In this document: positions 28,586 to 36,832 of the stretch, one piece after another
Layout: every line of letters starts with the position of its first letter
Numbering within the stretch: position 1 is the stretch's first letter
From: Alphaproteobacteria bacterium
GTDB taxonomy: Bacteria; Pseudomonadota; Alphaproteobacteria; CAAGCB01; CAG-977
Direction: 5' to 3'
DNA length: 64,000 bases
Assembly (NCBI GenBank): GCA_017480385.1
Contig: JAFVAT010000005.1
Span: forward strand, 1 to 64,000
The notes under the pieces: generated by a model
Database searches by the model: none
What the model was told of the DNA's origin: nothing
Seen by the model: the letters and a program-made list of their open reading frames with translations, nothing else
Program-made: the position numbers and the translations under genes

Positions 28586-28643
28586 ATTTTTATGACAAAC
28601 TTTCCTTAATGAAAGCGATTCTCTTTGTTAAGGACGATATGCG

Positions 28644-29219
28644 ATGATTACGGAAGATAAGTTTGTTCATGCCAAACGTGCTAAAAAAGGGGCTAAACCT
28701 CCTAAAACCGCTGCTCAGCTGAATGCGGCGCAGGGAAAATTTCCTTTCACGGAAATCAATGGCTTTAAGCTCAAAGAAGTGGAATGGACGGTCCCCGATA
28801 AAAAAACCCGGAAAAGACGACGCAGCGCTTTCGGCAAAGTCCGTGAAGAATTTTTAAAACATATTGGTGCAACAATGGAACCGGCACTGCGTGAAATGGG
28901 GCTGACGGACAAACAAATCGAGCAGGTCAAAAAGGGCACTGCTCCAAACGGATATAACGTGCATCATAAGCTGCCGATTCACGGCGGCGGAAAAAATGAA
29001 TTTTCCAATTTGATTTTAATGCCGATCAAACCGCATGATGAACTGCACCATAAAGTTATGGATCCGCAGGTAGCGCAGATGCAGTCGGGTGATTCCAAAA
29101 AGGTCATTATCCCTTGGACAGACGACATGGTTTATGTTGATCCCGAACGCAAAAAAGCGCAGCCGCAAAAATCCGTTTTAATTGCGAAAGCTATGGAATC
29201 CCGCAGAGGACGGGCTTAG
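28644..29219 (+). CDS. HNH nuclease-like protein 4
   Basis: At 191 residues this is the most compact member and shows the family plan clearly: tag FVHAKRAKKG (7-16), FKLKEVEWTVPDKK (41-54), NVHHKLPIHGGG (His 107-108), N122, PHDELHH (His 131 and 135), IPWTDDMVY, and the tail KSVLIAKAMESRRGRA. It is closest to protein 1 in the motif region. No immunity-like gene adjoins it. Own upstream element at 28568-28585; a clear terminator follows at 29267-29297. Confidence 0.86.
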   Translation: MITEDKFVHAKRAKKGAKPPKTAAQLNAAQGKFPFTEINGFKLKEVEWTVPDKKTRKRRRSAFGKVREEFLKHIGATMEPALREMGLTDKQIEQVKKGTAPNGYNVHHKLPIHGGGKNEFSNLILMPIKPHDELHHKVMDPQVAQMQSGDSKKVIIPWTDDMVYVDPERKKAQPQKSVLIAKAMESRRGRA

Positions 29220-29266
29220 ATTTTTCGTCCCGCGGCTTAAAACGCGAATAGGATTTCCGCACATTT

Positions 29267-29297
29267 CCCCGCCCTTAAACCGGCGGGGATTTTTTTA
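29267..29297 (+). terminator. Terminator after HNH protein 4
   Basis: Stem CCCCGCC/GGCGGGG (29267-29273 and 29282-29288) with an 8-nt loop, then A and eight T on the plus strand. Confidence 0.85.
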
Positions 29298-29624
29298 CAT
29301 GTTTTTTTTGCCGTTTACGGACTCGGAACACTTCAAATTAGGACAAAGAAAAAACTTTTTCCTCTCAATCGTCATGACGAACAAAAGGACTGTTGTTTAA
29401 CGGCCCATTCCTGCCGCAATCCTTTTTTCTGAAGGGAAAAGAGGGCTAATCCAGCAAAAGACAGCACCATATCTAAAAAGATATTTTGCGTCTTTTGCAT
29501 AAAGCCTTTCAAAGAACAATACGGCGTTCAGGCATCACCGGTAACATGAACAACACGCCCGTACGGTTGAAACAGGTCTTGTCAGGCACGGAATTTTTTG
29601 CCTTCATTAACCGCAAAATGCTGT
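29298..29624 (-). other. Intergenic region with a long interrupted hairpin
   Basis: No gene is evident in these 327 bases. An interrupted inverted repeat lies at 29454-29498: GCAAAAGAC (29454-29462) pairs with GTCTTTTGC (29490-29498), and inside it ATATC/GATAT forms a second stem. There is no T-run, so it is not an obvious terminator. It could be part of the 3' UTR of the membrane-protein gene at 29625. Confidence 0.4.
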
Positions 29625-30461
29625 TCAGTCTTTTTTCAGACGGTCCAGTTTGCCCGGTATAGACAGAACCGCCATTACGATATCCAGCGCAAAATAGTAA
29701 GACAAAAAGGCGACATACATTAAAAAAGGCAGAAAAGCCATGCCGCACAGCAGGATAACAGTCCGCATCTGCGATGCCAAATCAACATGAAACATCATCA
29801 ATACCAACAAAATGCAGGCACATGTGATCGATGTTCCGAAAATAACCGGCGTTAATTTCAGACACCCCTTGGCAAAATAGGTCGTCAACCCTATAAACTC
29901 TTCGCCGACAGACGTTTTTTCCACAACTTCAACGTTCAAAGCTGACGGCTTCAAAAGCAAAAACAACCAAAATTCGCAGCAAATAAAAACAAAAACGCTC
30001 AAAAAGAAAACATTTCGAATCTCTGCTAAAACAAGACCGAACAATTCAATCCGTTTTGCGGCAAATATGGAAGAAATCCCATAGAACAGGATTAAAAGCC
30101 CGAAGCCTCCGACAAATAAAGCTGTCACTCTTAATATGCCGGCAGAAGAGATTTTTGTCGGCGCATTTTTAATCAGCGCATTCAGTGCCGGCAGCATTGT
30201 AAAAGCTGCGTAATGAAACAAAATGCAGCCGATTATGGACAACAAAATAAAAAACAAACAAAACCCTGCCGAAACAGCGTAACGTATGTGCCAAACAATC
30301 ATTAAAATCGTTATCAGAATCGGAATGACAAATAATCCGCGCAGTCCGGCCTTTGAAAAAATATCACAGCAGGACAACACTTTATCAGCCGGTTTGCCGC
30401 TTAAAAAATCAAAAAAACGGTCTATTTTTTCAGACGGATTAAAGAAATGAATTTTTTTCAT
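29625..30461 (-). CDS. Integral membrane protein, function unknown
   Basis: The 278-residue protein has about six hydrophobic segments, starting near residue 42, with a soluble loop near 165-185. I recognise no family motif; the overall look is of a Yip1-like or similar six-helix membrane protein, but this is weak. It lies 18 bases downstream of yajQ on the same strand and may be co-transcribed with it. Confidence 0.68.
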   Translation of the reverse strand: MKKIHFFNPSEKIDRFFDFLSGKPADKVLSCCDIFSKAGLRGLFVIPILITILMIVWHIRYAVSAGFCLFFILLSIIGCILFHYAAFTMLPALNALIKNAPTKISSAGILRVTALFVGGFGLLILFYGISSIFAAKRIELFGLVLAEIRNVFFLSVFVFICCEFWLFLLLKPSALNVEVVEKTSVGEEFIGLTTYFAKGCLKLTPVIFGTSITCACILLVLMMFHVDLASQMRTVILLCGMAFLPFLMYVAFLSYYFALDIVMAVLSIPGKLDRLKKD

Positions 30462-30479
30462 AAAAAGCCCCTCTGCATT

Positions 30480-30965
30480 TTAATCGCGAAAGTTAACAAA
30501 CTGCAACGGCTGATCGATTCCCAATGTTTTGACAAAGGCGATCGTATCCTGCAAATCGTCGCGTTTTTTGCCGGAAACACGCAATTCGTCGCCTTGAATA
30601 GCCACCTGCACTTTTTTCTTGGAATCTTTAATTGCTTTAACGATTTTTTTTGCAATTTCCTGTTCTATGCCCTGCTTGACCCGCACGGCCTGACGGATCA
30701 TCGCGCCGGCAGCCTTTTCCTCTTTGCCGAAATCAAGCGCTGAAGCGTCCAGTTTGCGCCGGGTCACATACGTAATCACCAATTCATGTACCTGCTTTAA
30801 TTTTAACGCGTCATCGGCCAGAATAATAATTTCCCCCTCTTTTAATTCCACAGAACTTTTAGATCCCTTAAAATCAAAACGCTGAGAAATTTCGCGCGAT
30901 ACGCCGGCAACAGCATTTGTAATTTCAGTCATATCCGTCTTGGAAACAATATCAAAAGAAGGCAT
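30480..30965 (-). CDS. yajQ: YajQ family nucleotide-binding protein
   Basis: YajQ-family proteins bind cyclic di-GMP or other nucleotides and RNA; in Xanthomonas the homologue is a c-di-GMP effector. The 161-residue protein matches the family throughout: MPSFDIVSKTDMTEITNAV at the start, RFDFKGSKSSVEL near residue 29, KEIAKKIVK-like segment (EIAKKIVKAIKDSKKKVQ) and the C-terminal QPLQFVNFRD. Length is usual. Confidence 0.95.
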   Translation of the reverse strand: MPSFDIVSKTDMTEITNAVAGVSREISQRFDFKGSKSSVELKEGEIIILADDALKLKQVHELVITYVTRRKLDASALDFGKEEKAAGAMIRQAVRVKQGIEQEIAKKIVKAIKDSKKKVQVAIQGDELRVSGKKRDDLQDTIAFVKTLGIDQPLQFVNFRD

Positions 30966-31043
30966 CTTTTTTACTCCTTAAAGAAATAAGTTTTTAAAAG
31001 TGATTATACGTTAAAAATATAAAATCGCATCAAAAATCACAGT

Positions 31044-31096
31044 CAGAAAAAAACGACGGTTATTTCCTCAGAAAAAACCAAGGAAAACCGCCGTTT
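31044..31096 (-). terminator. Terminator after the first csp gene
   Basis: A long imperfect stem, AACGGCGGTTTTCCT with AGGAAATAACCGTCGTT (plus-strand arms 31052-31067 and 31081-31096), is followed on the minus strand by seven T. It lies 20 bases after the csp stop. Confidence 0.8.
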
Positions 31097-31116
31097 ATAT
31101 ACTGCTTTGCCGATCG

Positions 31117-31326
31117 TCAGACCAGAAGCTTCAAATTTTCCGCCGAAGATCTGCCGTCTTTTCCCGGCAGCAAATCATATTCAATGCGCTGCCCGTCCTG
31201 CAAACCACGAATACCGGCCTTCTGCACAGCGGAAATATGCACAAAAACGTCTTTTGACCCGTCTGAAGGACAAATAAAACCGAACCCCTTGGCTGTATTA
31301 AACCATTTTACTGTACCAACACTCAT
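31117..31326 (-). CDS. Cold-shock protein, first copy
   Basis: CspA-type proteins are single OB folds that bind single-stranded RNA and DNA and melt RNA structure. The 69-residue protein has RNP-1 (KGFGFI) and RNP-2 (VFVHI) motifs in the usual places. A second, different copy lies at 56639. The 5' leader is long (no gene to 31552) and may itself be regulatory. Which of the family's roles, cold adaptation or stationary phase, cannot be told. Confidence 0.95.
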   Translation of the reverse strand: MSVGTVKWFNTAKGFGFICPSDGSKDVFVHISAVQKAGIRGLQDGQRIEYDLLPGKDGRSSAENLKLLV

Positions 31327-31552
31327 TTTTCATCTCTTTCATAATAGTTATGGACCGCCTTTTTCAAGACTGGCAAAAGAATATCATGAATCTCAAAGGA
31401 CGTCACTTTATCCCTTAGTTTTGGCAAAACGCAATAAAAGCTGACAACTATTCCGTTTTTTGCACTTTTTTCTTTTAAATTTCGCCAAAACAGGTATAAC
31501 TAGACAAAAGGCACAAGTGTTTTAGGGCAGCTCGCGAAAGGAGACTTTTCCA

Positions 31553-32020
31553 ATGATGGAATTTTTTGAAAATGTCGATTTGGATCAACGCATTGCTTTT
31601 TTGGGCACAATTGCTCATCTGGCGCGCGTTGACGGCGAATTTGACGGAAACGAAAAGCAGTTTTTCGTTGACTTGGCCAAATTATACAACCTGACAAAAG
31701 AAGAAGCAAAAGAAGCCATTCGCCCTAGAACGGAAGAAGAAGCGCTGGCTTTAGTCAAAACAATCACGGACAGAGGGTTTTCTCTGGTTCTGATCCGTGA
31801 AATGTTTTATCTCGGATATGAAGACGGCGATTTGTCCGATTCTGAAATCCTGTTTATTTCAAAGGTCGGTATGGCACTGAATATTCCTCTGGAAAAAATG
31901 GAACAAATCAGTAATTGGGTCATCAGAGGCATTGAATGGGAAGAAGAAGGATCTGAAATCTTTTCCGATTACCAATCCAATGATATGACAGAAGACGAAC
32001 TGGACGCTTACGATTTTTAA
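31553..32020 (+). CDS. TerB-like helical protein
   Basis: The 155-residue acidic protein has the TerB/DjlA-N pattern: FLGTIAHLARVDGEFDGNEKQFFVDLAKLY at the start (each half kept within the family motif of Ala, Asp and Glu residues) and a second similar half, MFYLGYEDGDLSDSEILFISKVGMAL. The paired V-D-G-E and G-D-L-S-D segments are the metal-binding type turns of the TerB fold. It is probably cytoplasmic. No ter operon is present, so tellurite resistance is not implied. infA follows after 64 bases. Confidence 0.82.
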   Translation: MMEFFENVDLDQRIAFLGTIAHLARVDGEFDGNEKQFFVDLAKLYNLTKEEAKEAIRPRTEEEALALVKTITDRGFSLVLIREMFYLGYEDGDLSDSEILFISKVGMALNIPLEKMEQISNWVIRGIEWEEEGSEIFSDYQSNDMTEDELDAYDF

Positions 32021-32084
32021 CGGGCTTGTTTTTGCTTAAAAAAAAGCGTATAACCGTTCCGTTTTTTACTTTAAGGAGTCCTGT

Positions 32085-32312
32085 ATGGCAAAAGAAGAAT
32101 TATTGGAATTCAGCGGTGTTGTTGTTGAAAAGCTGCCGAATGCCATGTTTCGGGTAAAATTGGAAAACGATCATGAAATTTTAGCGCATACCGCCGGAAA
32201 AATGCGCAAGTTTCGTATCCGCGTCATGGTTGGGGATAAGGTTGATATCGAAATGACCCCTTATGATCTGACCAAAGGACGGATTACATTCAGACATAAG
32301 ACGCCTGTCTGA
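32085..32312 (+). CDS. infA: Translation initiation factor IF-1
   Basis: IF-1 binds the ribosomal A site during initiation. The 75-residue OB-fold protein matches the family in full: [43 protein letters not shown], and the end [20 protein letters not shown] lies before the ATG. In many alphaproteobacteria infA is followed by maf and rne-type genes; here that group is 12 kb away (44217-46067). Confidence 0.98.
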   Translation: MAKEELLEFSGVVVEKLPNAMFRVKLENDHEILAHTAGKMRKFRIRVMVGDKVDIEMTPYDLTKGRITFRHKTPV

Positions 32313-32392
32313 CGGATTTTCTGACCGCGGGCAGAAGGGGATTCCTGTCTTAAAGCCGTTTTCTTTCTTAACCTTTTAGGAACGGAGCTGTG

Positions 32393-32983
32393 ATGACATC
32401 AGAATTAAGCGATACGGAAAAAAAACAGTTGGCCGAACGCATTGCCCGGTCGGTGGAGCGCGCGCCGTTTCGTGCCGGACATTATGAGCTGAAGCGCTTT
32501 CCTTTGCCCTTTTATAAAAATGCTTACGATGTCCATATAAAGTGTTTTACGACACGTCCCGTCATTACCAAAGAATACGTCTGCGACGATACGCATGTTT
32601 TTGAAACGGACGGTGAAGAAGAGACTTTGGCTGAAATTAACGCGGCGCTGTCTTTAGCGTTAAACGCGGAAAATGTCACGGCCTATACTTCTTTTTATTT
32701 TCAAAAGGTCGCAATTGACGATTCTTTTGCCCAATTGATTTTTCGGGCGGAAGATATTTTCGATGATACTTTTTCCAAGGAACTGCAGGAAAATTTAAAA
32801 GACTTGATTTCCGCCCCGCAGGTTCAGGAAGCACAAAACAGTTATATTGTTTCTGGCTTTGTTTTGTTGGAGGACACGTTATTCAAAGCTGATATTGCCG
32901 TTTCTCAGTCCGGCACTGTCACAATTAAGAACGAGGAAGTTGCTTACGACTCTCTGCCTGTTCAGCGGATTATGCTCAGATAA
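32393..32983 (+). CDS. Protein of an unnamed family, paralogue of 7059-7766
   Basis: The 196-residue protein has no signal peptide or membrane segment. Its sequence aligns by eye along most of its length with the membrane-anchored protein at 7059-7766: FRAGHYELKRFPLPFYKN resembles FTPGRSRLVVADLPFYSN, and the C-terminal FKADIAVSQSG...NEEV...LPVQRIMLR resembles YRADLEVKKDG...EEEL...LPIRPIFLE. So one family exists in an anchored and a soluble form. ATG at 32393 is favoured over GTG at 32390 by GGAG five bases upstream. It lies 11 bases before the metallopeptidase gene and is probably its operon partner. Confidence 0.75.
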   Translation: MTSELSDTEKKQLAERIARSVERAPFRAGHYELKRFPLPFYKNAYDVHIKCFTTRPVITKEYVCDDTHVFETDGEEETLAEINAALSLALNAENVTAYTSFYFQKVAIDDSFAQLIFRAEDIFDDTFSKELQENLKDLISAPQVQEAQNSYIVSGFVLLEDTLFKADIAVSQSGTVTIKNEEVAYDSLPVQRIMLR

Positions 32984-32994
32984 GGAGTATTCTC

Positions 32995-34044
32995 ATGGTT
33001 AAAAGCTTAAAAGGATCAAATAAAATAGAAGCTTATGCTGTTCAAGAACCTATTGTTGACATTCCTGTTCGCGGAAATGCAGCGGCCCGGGCCAAAATGA
33101 CGACGGTTATCAACGAAATGTGCAAATCAGAGGCCGGACGTGTCATTTTAGAAACGGCGGCAGAAAACGATTATGAATTAAAATTTGACAGACAGGCCGC
33201 AAAAGAAGGGATTTACGGCTATGCCGATCCGGTTGAAGAAGTGTGTGTTTTAAATCCGAAAAACACATTAGCGCAGAACATTGTCACGTTGGCGCACGAA
33301 TTACGGCACGCTTATCAATTTACTTATGAAAAGCTGGACGATCTGAGCTATTCGGAATGCGACACAAGAACCATGATGCTGAAAACCCGAACAATGGAAG
33401 CCGATGCGGAAAGCTATGGCTGTTTGGTTGCATGGGAATTAAAGGAGCAGGGCAACGATCTGTGCTGGAAGGATTTTTCCTCGGACTATCCTGAAATTGC
33501 CGAACCGTTTGAAAAAGCGATAAAAGAAACGGGAGATTTGAATCAGGCAAGAACAGCCGCCTTTAAAGGCTGGTATGACAATGAAGAACGCCGAGATTAT
33601 TATGATCAGACGATGCTGTCCTGTATTGAAGATACGTCTCCGAACATCTTCAAGAAAAAGCTGAAATCCGTCAGCGCGTCTAAATTCATCGGCGCATACT
33701 GCTCTGATCCTGAAACGGGTGAAAATTATTTTACCGAAGACCCGAAGATTCTGGAATCCGGTAAATATACCGCTTTGTATGAGGACATCAAGGACCGCAT
33801 AACGGCACATCACCAAAAACGCGAGGCGTTATCGGGACGCATTCCGGACAAGACCGTTCCCGATTTTGAAACGCGGCAGCGTCCGCCTGAAGAACCGGAA
33901 AACAATGCCCGTGCCGTCAGTGCGGAAGCCAAAGCGGTTGCTTTAGCCGGCAGACAAAAACGCGCGGCTGAACAAATCAAACAGCAAAAGAAACCGTCAG
34001 CACCGGTTTTAACGTTAATCAAGCGGCGTGACAGCTCCCGCTGA
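32995..34044 (+). CDS. Putative zinc metallopeptidase (DUF6782-like) with the shared basic tail
   Basis: The 349-residue protein has a zincin motif AHELRHAYQ (HELRH at 101-105) and a downstream EADAE (135-139) that can give the third zinc ligand, the arrangement of the DUF6782 group of putative metallopeptidases. No signal peptide is seen. The region after residue 160 has alternating charged helices. From about 285 it is low-complexity and basic, and it ends APVLTLIKRRDSSR, which resembles the C-terminal tails of the HNH proteins. Substrate is unknown. It follows 32393-32983 at 11 bases. Confidence 0.75.
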   Translation: MVKSLKGSNKIEAYAVQEPIVDIPVRGNAAARAKMTTVINEMCKSEAGRVILETAAENDYELKFDRQAAKEGIYGYADPVEEVCVLNPKNTLAQNIVTLAHELRHAYQFTYEKLDDLSYSECDTRTMMLKTRTMEADAESYGCLVAWELKEQGNDLCWKDFSSDYPEIAEPFEKAIKETGDLNQARTAAFKGWYDNEERRDYYDQTMLSCIEDTSPNIFKKKLKSVSASKFIGAYCSDPETGENYFTEDPKILESGKYTALYEDIKDRITAHHQKREALSGRIPDKTVPDFETRQRPPEEPENNARAVSAEAKAVALAGRQKRAAEQIKQQKKPSAPVLTLIKRRDSSR

Positions 34045-34046
34045 AG

Positions 34047-34259
34047 CTAATAATGCGGCGGCGGCACTTCCTCCGACAAAGGGCGGACCTGACCGCTTGA
34101 ATCAAAATTTTGCGCCAGAAAAAAGACTTCGCGCTGCAGTCTGTCTATGGTTAACGCCTGCTGTGCCACAATTTGGTTTAAATCCTTCAGCGTCCGTTCA
34201 TATTCAGCCGCCAAACTTTCCAAAGCAATAAAACGTTCTTCTATTTCATCAATATTCAT
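34047..34259 (-). CDS. slyX: SlyX family protein
   Basis: SlyX proteins are short coiled-coil proteins of unknown role. The 70-residue product has IEERFIALESLAAEYERTLKDLN followed by QQALTIDRLQREVFFL in heptad pattern and the family C terminus PPPHY. ATG at 34259 follows AAAGGAAA; the longer frame is not needed. It converges on the metallopeptidase gene with two bases between the stops. Confidence 0.88.
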   Translation of the reverse strand: MNIDEIEERFIALESLAAEYERTLKDLNQIVAQQALTIDRLQREVFFLAQNFDSSGQVRPLSEEVPPPHY

Positions 34260-34434
34260 GTCTGTTTCCTTTGCTGCTTTAAGTAAAAATGCCCGCTGTT
34301 CTTTAAAAGAAGCCGTCTTCTCTGCGACGGGCACTCCGACCCTTTGATTAAAATGAACATACCGTTCTTTTGTCTGTTGAGTAAATGATTTAAAAAGCTT
34401 ATTTTAAAAAAAATAATTCAAACAGAGGTGTTTT

Positions 34435-35637
34435 ATGACTGATTTGATCGATTTGTTCTGCGATCTAGCGCGCATTCCTTCCCCCTCCATGCAGGAAGAG
34501 GCCGTTGCCGACCGTATTTTATCCTTTTTTCAGGAAAATCATATTTCTGCCGAACGCGATGATTTCGGTAATGTTTGCGCCTGTATTTCCGCAACAGATC
34601 CTTCAAAACGCCCTCTCATGCTGTCCGCTCATATGGACGTTGTCGGCGATTCAAGTCCGGTCCATATCATCAGGGCTGACGGAATTATCAAAACAGACGG
34701 CACGCGCACGTTAGGGGCAGATGATAAGGCCGGTGCCGCCGCGGCAATGATACTGGCCAAGACCATTGCCGAAAATAAGGAAATGCGTCACGGCGGATTG
34801 GAAATCGTTTTTACGCGCGATGAAGAACAAAATATGAGCGGTGCCCACGCGCTGCATTTTGACAGATTTCAATCGGAATATATTTTGGTGTTGGACGGCG
34901 ACAGGCTAGGTGATTTCCAGATTGCCGGCGCAGGCTATACAAAGATGATGCTGACCGTCAATGCGTTTAAGGGCGGTCATTCGGGAATCGATATTGCCGA
35001 CACACAGCGCGTCAATGCCGTCAGGCTGATTGCTGAAATCATGGCCGAACTGCCGCAGGGAGTTTATTATCAGGATGAAACCGGAGTGGTCACCTCCATT
35101 AATGCCGGAGCCGTTGTCGGCGGCGGAGTCAAAAATCTGCAAACCGACAAACAGGACAGCGCTTTTGCTCTGTTTTTAACGGACAAAGCCATGTCCAATG
35201 TCATCAACACGGACGCTTTTGCTCTGTATTCGATCCGCAGTTCGGACAAATCAAAGGAAGCGGCTTTAATTCAGGAAATCCAAAACAAAATTATGGCTTT
35301 CAACAAAAAGTATGAAGGAAAGGCGTCCTGTTCGGCCACATTTGAAGAACACATTCCTCCGTTTGAAAAATCAAACGACACAACCATGACGGAAACGGCT
35401 CAAAAATCGGCGGAAAAGATTGGCATGACGCTGAATATTTCTTCCTTCCATGCCGGTGCGGAAACGCATCTGTACGCACAAAAACAAAACGCCGCCGGAA
35501 AAACGTTCAAGCCTTATTTGGTCGGCGCGGCTAACATTTACAATATGCACTCGTCTGCCGAATATGTTGAAGAAGCTTCCATGAATAAAGGATTTGAGTT
35601 CATCAAAGCGCTTTTCGAGACTTTTAACAACGCATAA
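34435..35637 (+). CDS. M20-family metallopeptidase, peptidase T-like
   Basis: The 400-residue protein is a two-zinc aminopeptidase or carboxypeptidase of the M20 clan: LSAHMDVVG (first His and Asp near residues 65-67), LGADDKAGAAA (bridging Asp), TRDEEQNMSGA (catalytic Glu pair near 137) and the C-terminal NMHSSAEYVE with the last His. The motif LGADDKAG and length point to the tripeptidase PepT and related enzymes that work on small peptides in the cytoplasm. Transcribed alone, with GAGGTG upstream of the ATG. Confidence 0.9.
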   Translation: MTDLIDLFCDLARIPSPSMQEEAVADRILSFFQENHISAERDDFGNVCACISATDPSKRPLMLSAHMDVVGDSSPVHIIRADGIIKTDGTRTLGADDKAGAAAAMILAKTIAENKEMRHGGLEIVFTRDEEQNMSGAHALHFDRFQSEYILVLDGDRLGDFQIAGAGYTKMMLTVNAFKGGHSGIDIADTQRVNAVRLIAEIMAELPQGVYYQDETGVVTSINAGAVVGGGVKNLQTDKQDSAFALFLTDKAMSNVINTDAFALYSIRSSDKSKEAALIQEIQNKIMAFNKKYEGKASCSATFEEHIPPFEKSNDTTMTETAQKSAEKIGMTLNISSFHAGAETHLYAQKQNAAGKTFKPYLVGAANIYNMHSSAEYVEEASMNKGFEFIKALFETFNNA

Positions 35638-35702
35638 AAGTACACTTTTTATTAAGAGCTCTGCGCTAAAATACGTATTCTGGTTAAATAGGATACGTAT
35701 CA

Positions 35703-36398
35703 ATGGATTATCAGATTTTTCGCAATAAACTGAAGAATATTCAAGGCTGGGTGTTTGATTTGGATGATACGCTGTATCCGCCGACAGGAGAAATTTATGC
35801 TCAAATGGCGGAACGAATTTGTGCTTATGTGATGAAAACGCTCCATATCGATAAAAAAGAAGCCTCTGTTATTCAAAAAGAATACTACCGTAAATATGGC
35901 GCAACCGTCCGAGGCTTGATGATAGAGTATGACATCGATCCGGAAGATTTTACAAATTATGTTCATCAGCTGGATTTGTCCTCTTTAAAAGAAAATCCGC
36001 AATTAAAAGCTTGCCTGCAAGCTTTATCAGGCAAAAAATTCATTTTTACCAACGGCGCCTATCAACATGCTGAACGCGTATTGGAACAATTGGGTATCAG
36101 AGAATGCTTCAGCGGCATTTTTTCTATCCGTGAAGCCGGCTATATTCCCAAACCGGCAGAAGAAACCTATCGCAAAATGCTCGAAACTTTTCAGCTGAAT
36201 CCTCAGGAAAGCATCATGTTTGACGACAGTCCCGCAAATGTTTTGGGAGCTAAAAAAGTCGGCATGCATACGGTCTGGATTTCGTCAAACGTAGAAAACA
36301 ATAAATATTGTTCCGTTGATTCGCAGGATTTTTGCGATTATGAAACGCCGGACCTGATTTCTTTTTTAACGGCTTTTTTAATGGATAAAAGCGCCTGA
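35703..36398 (+). CDS. HAD-family pyrimidine 5'-nucleotidase-like phosphatase
   Basis: The 231-residue protein has HAD motif I FDLDDTLYPP (nucleophile Asp near residue 19), motif II FTNGAYQHAERVL, motif III Lys in YIPKPAEETYRKML, and motif IV MFDDSPANVLGAKKVGM. The DDTLYP and helical cap are those of SDT1/pyrimidine 5'-nucleotidase relatives, commonly annotated in alphaproteobacteria. The likely reaction is dephosphorylation of pyrimidine nucleoside monophosphates; the true substrate is not certain. Confidence 0.9.
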   Translation: MDYQIFRNKLKNIQGWVFDLDDTLYPPTGEIYAQMAERICAYVMKTLHIDKKEASVIQKEYYRKYGATVRGLMIEYDIDPEDFTNYVHQLDLSSLKENPQLKACLQALSGKKFIFTNGAYQHAERVLEQLGIRECFSGIFSIREAGYIPKPAEETYRKMLETFQLNPQESIMFDDSPANVLGAKKVGMHTVWISSNVENNKYCSVDSQDFCDYETPDLISFLTAFLMDKSA

Positions 36399-36458
36399 TC
36401 ACTAAAAGGGGAAAAAGGCGCTCAAACATCATCTTATAAAATAAAACGAAGCTGTCAA

Positions 36459-36832
36459 ATGTATACCGTTCTGTCTGTTTTGCCGGAGGAGGATTAGGGG
36501 CCGTCGCCCGTTGGCTGATTTGCCTTAAAATTTCTTCACATTGGGGAATAATGCCGGTCAACGTCATCGGCGCTTTTTTAATCGGGTGCACTTCTTGTTA
36601 TTTCGAAAGGCATCTTTATCATGCCGCCCTAAAATCATTCGTTATGACGGGCTTTTTAGGCGGTTTTACAACCTTTTCAACATATCTGTTGAATTTTACG
36701 GCGCTGTTGAATGTGCACAGTTATACAGAAGCGTTTTTATATCTGATCGGTTCCGTTGTCATCGGATTTATTGCTTTGCTGCTGGGAATAAAAGGAATAT
36801 CCTGCCTTCTTTCCCTGTATCCGTCATTTTAA
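36459..36832 (+). pseudogene. crcB: crcB fluoride channel with an apparent frameshift in its first helix
   Basis: CrcB (Fluc) is a small dimeric membrane channel that exports fluoride. The frame open from ATG 36551 gives 93 residues with PVNVIGAFLIG and GFLGGFTTFSTYLLNF, but lacks the first helix. That helix is encoded just upstream in the same frame (VCFAGGGLGAVARW), without a start codon; the natural start ATG 36459 (MYTVLSV) is in another frame. Joining them needs one extra T in the TTTT run at 36478-36481, giving about 124 residues, the normal CrcB length. So the gene is either broken by a one-base deletion, affected by a sequencing error in a homopolymer, or read by slippage. Confidence 0.82.

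Noticed and set aside
29509-29748. Minus-strand frame of 79 codons overlapping the end of 29625-30461
   Set aside because: It overlaps a well-formed membrane-protein gene in another frame, and has no ribosome site or family pattern.
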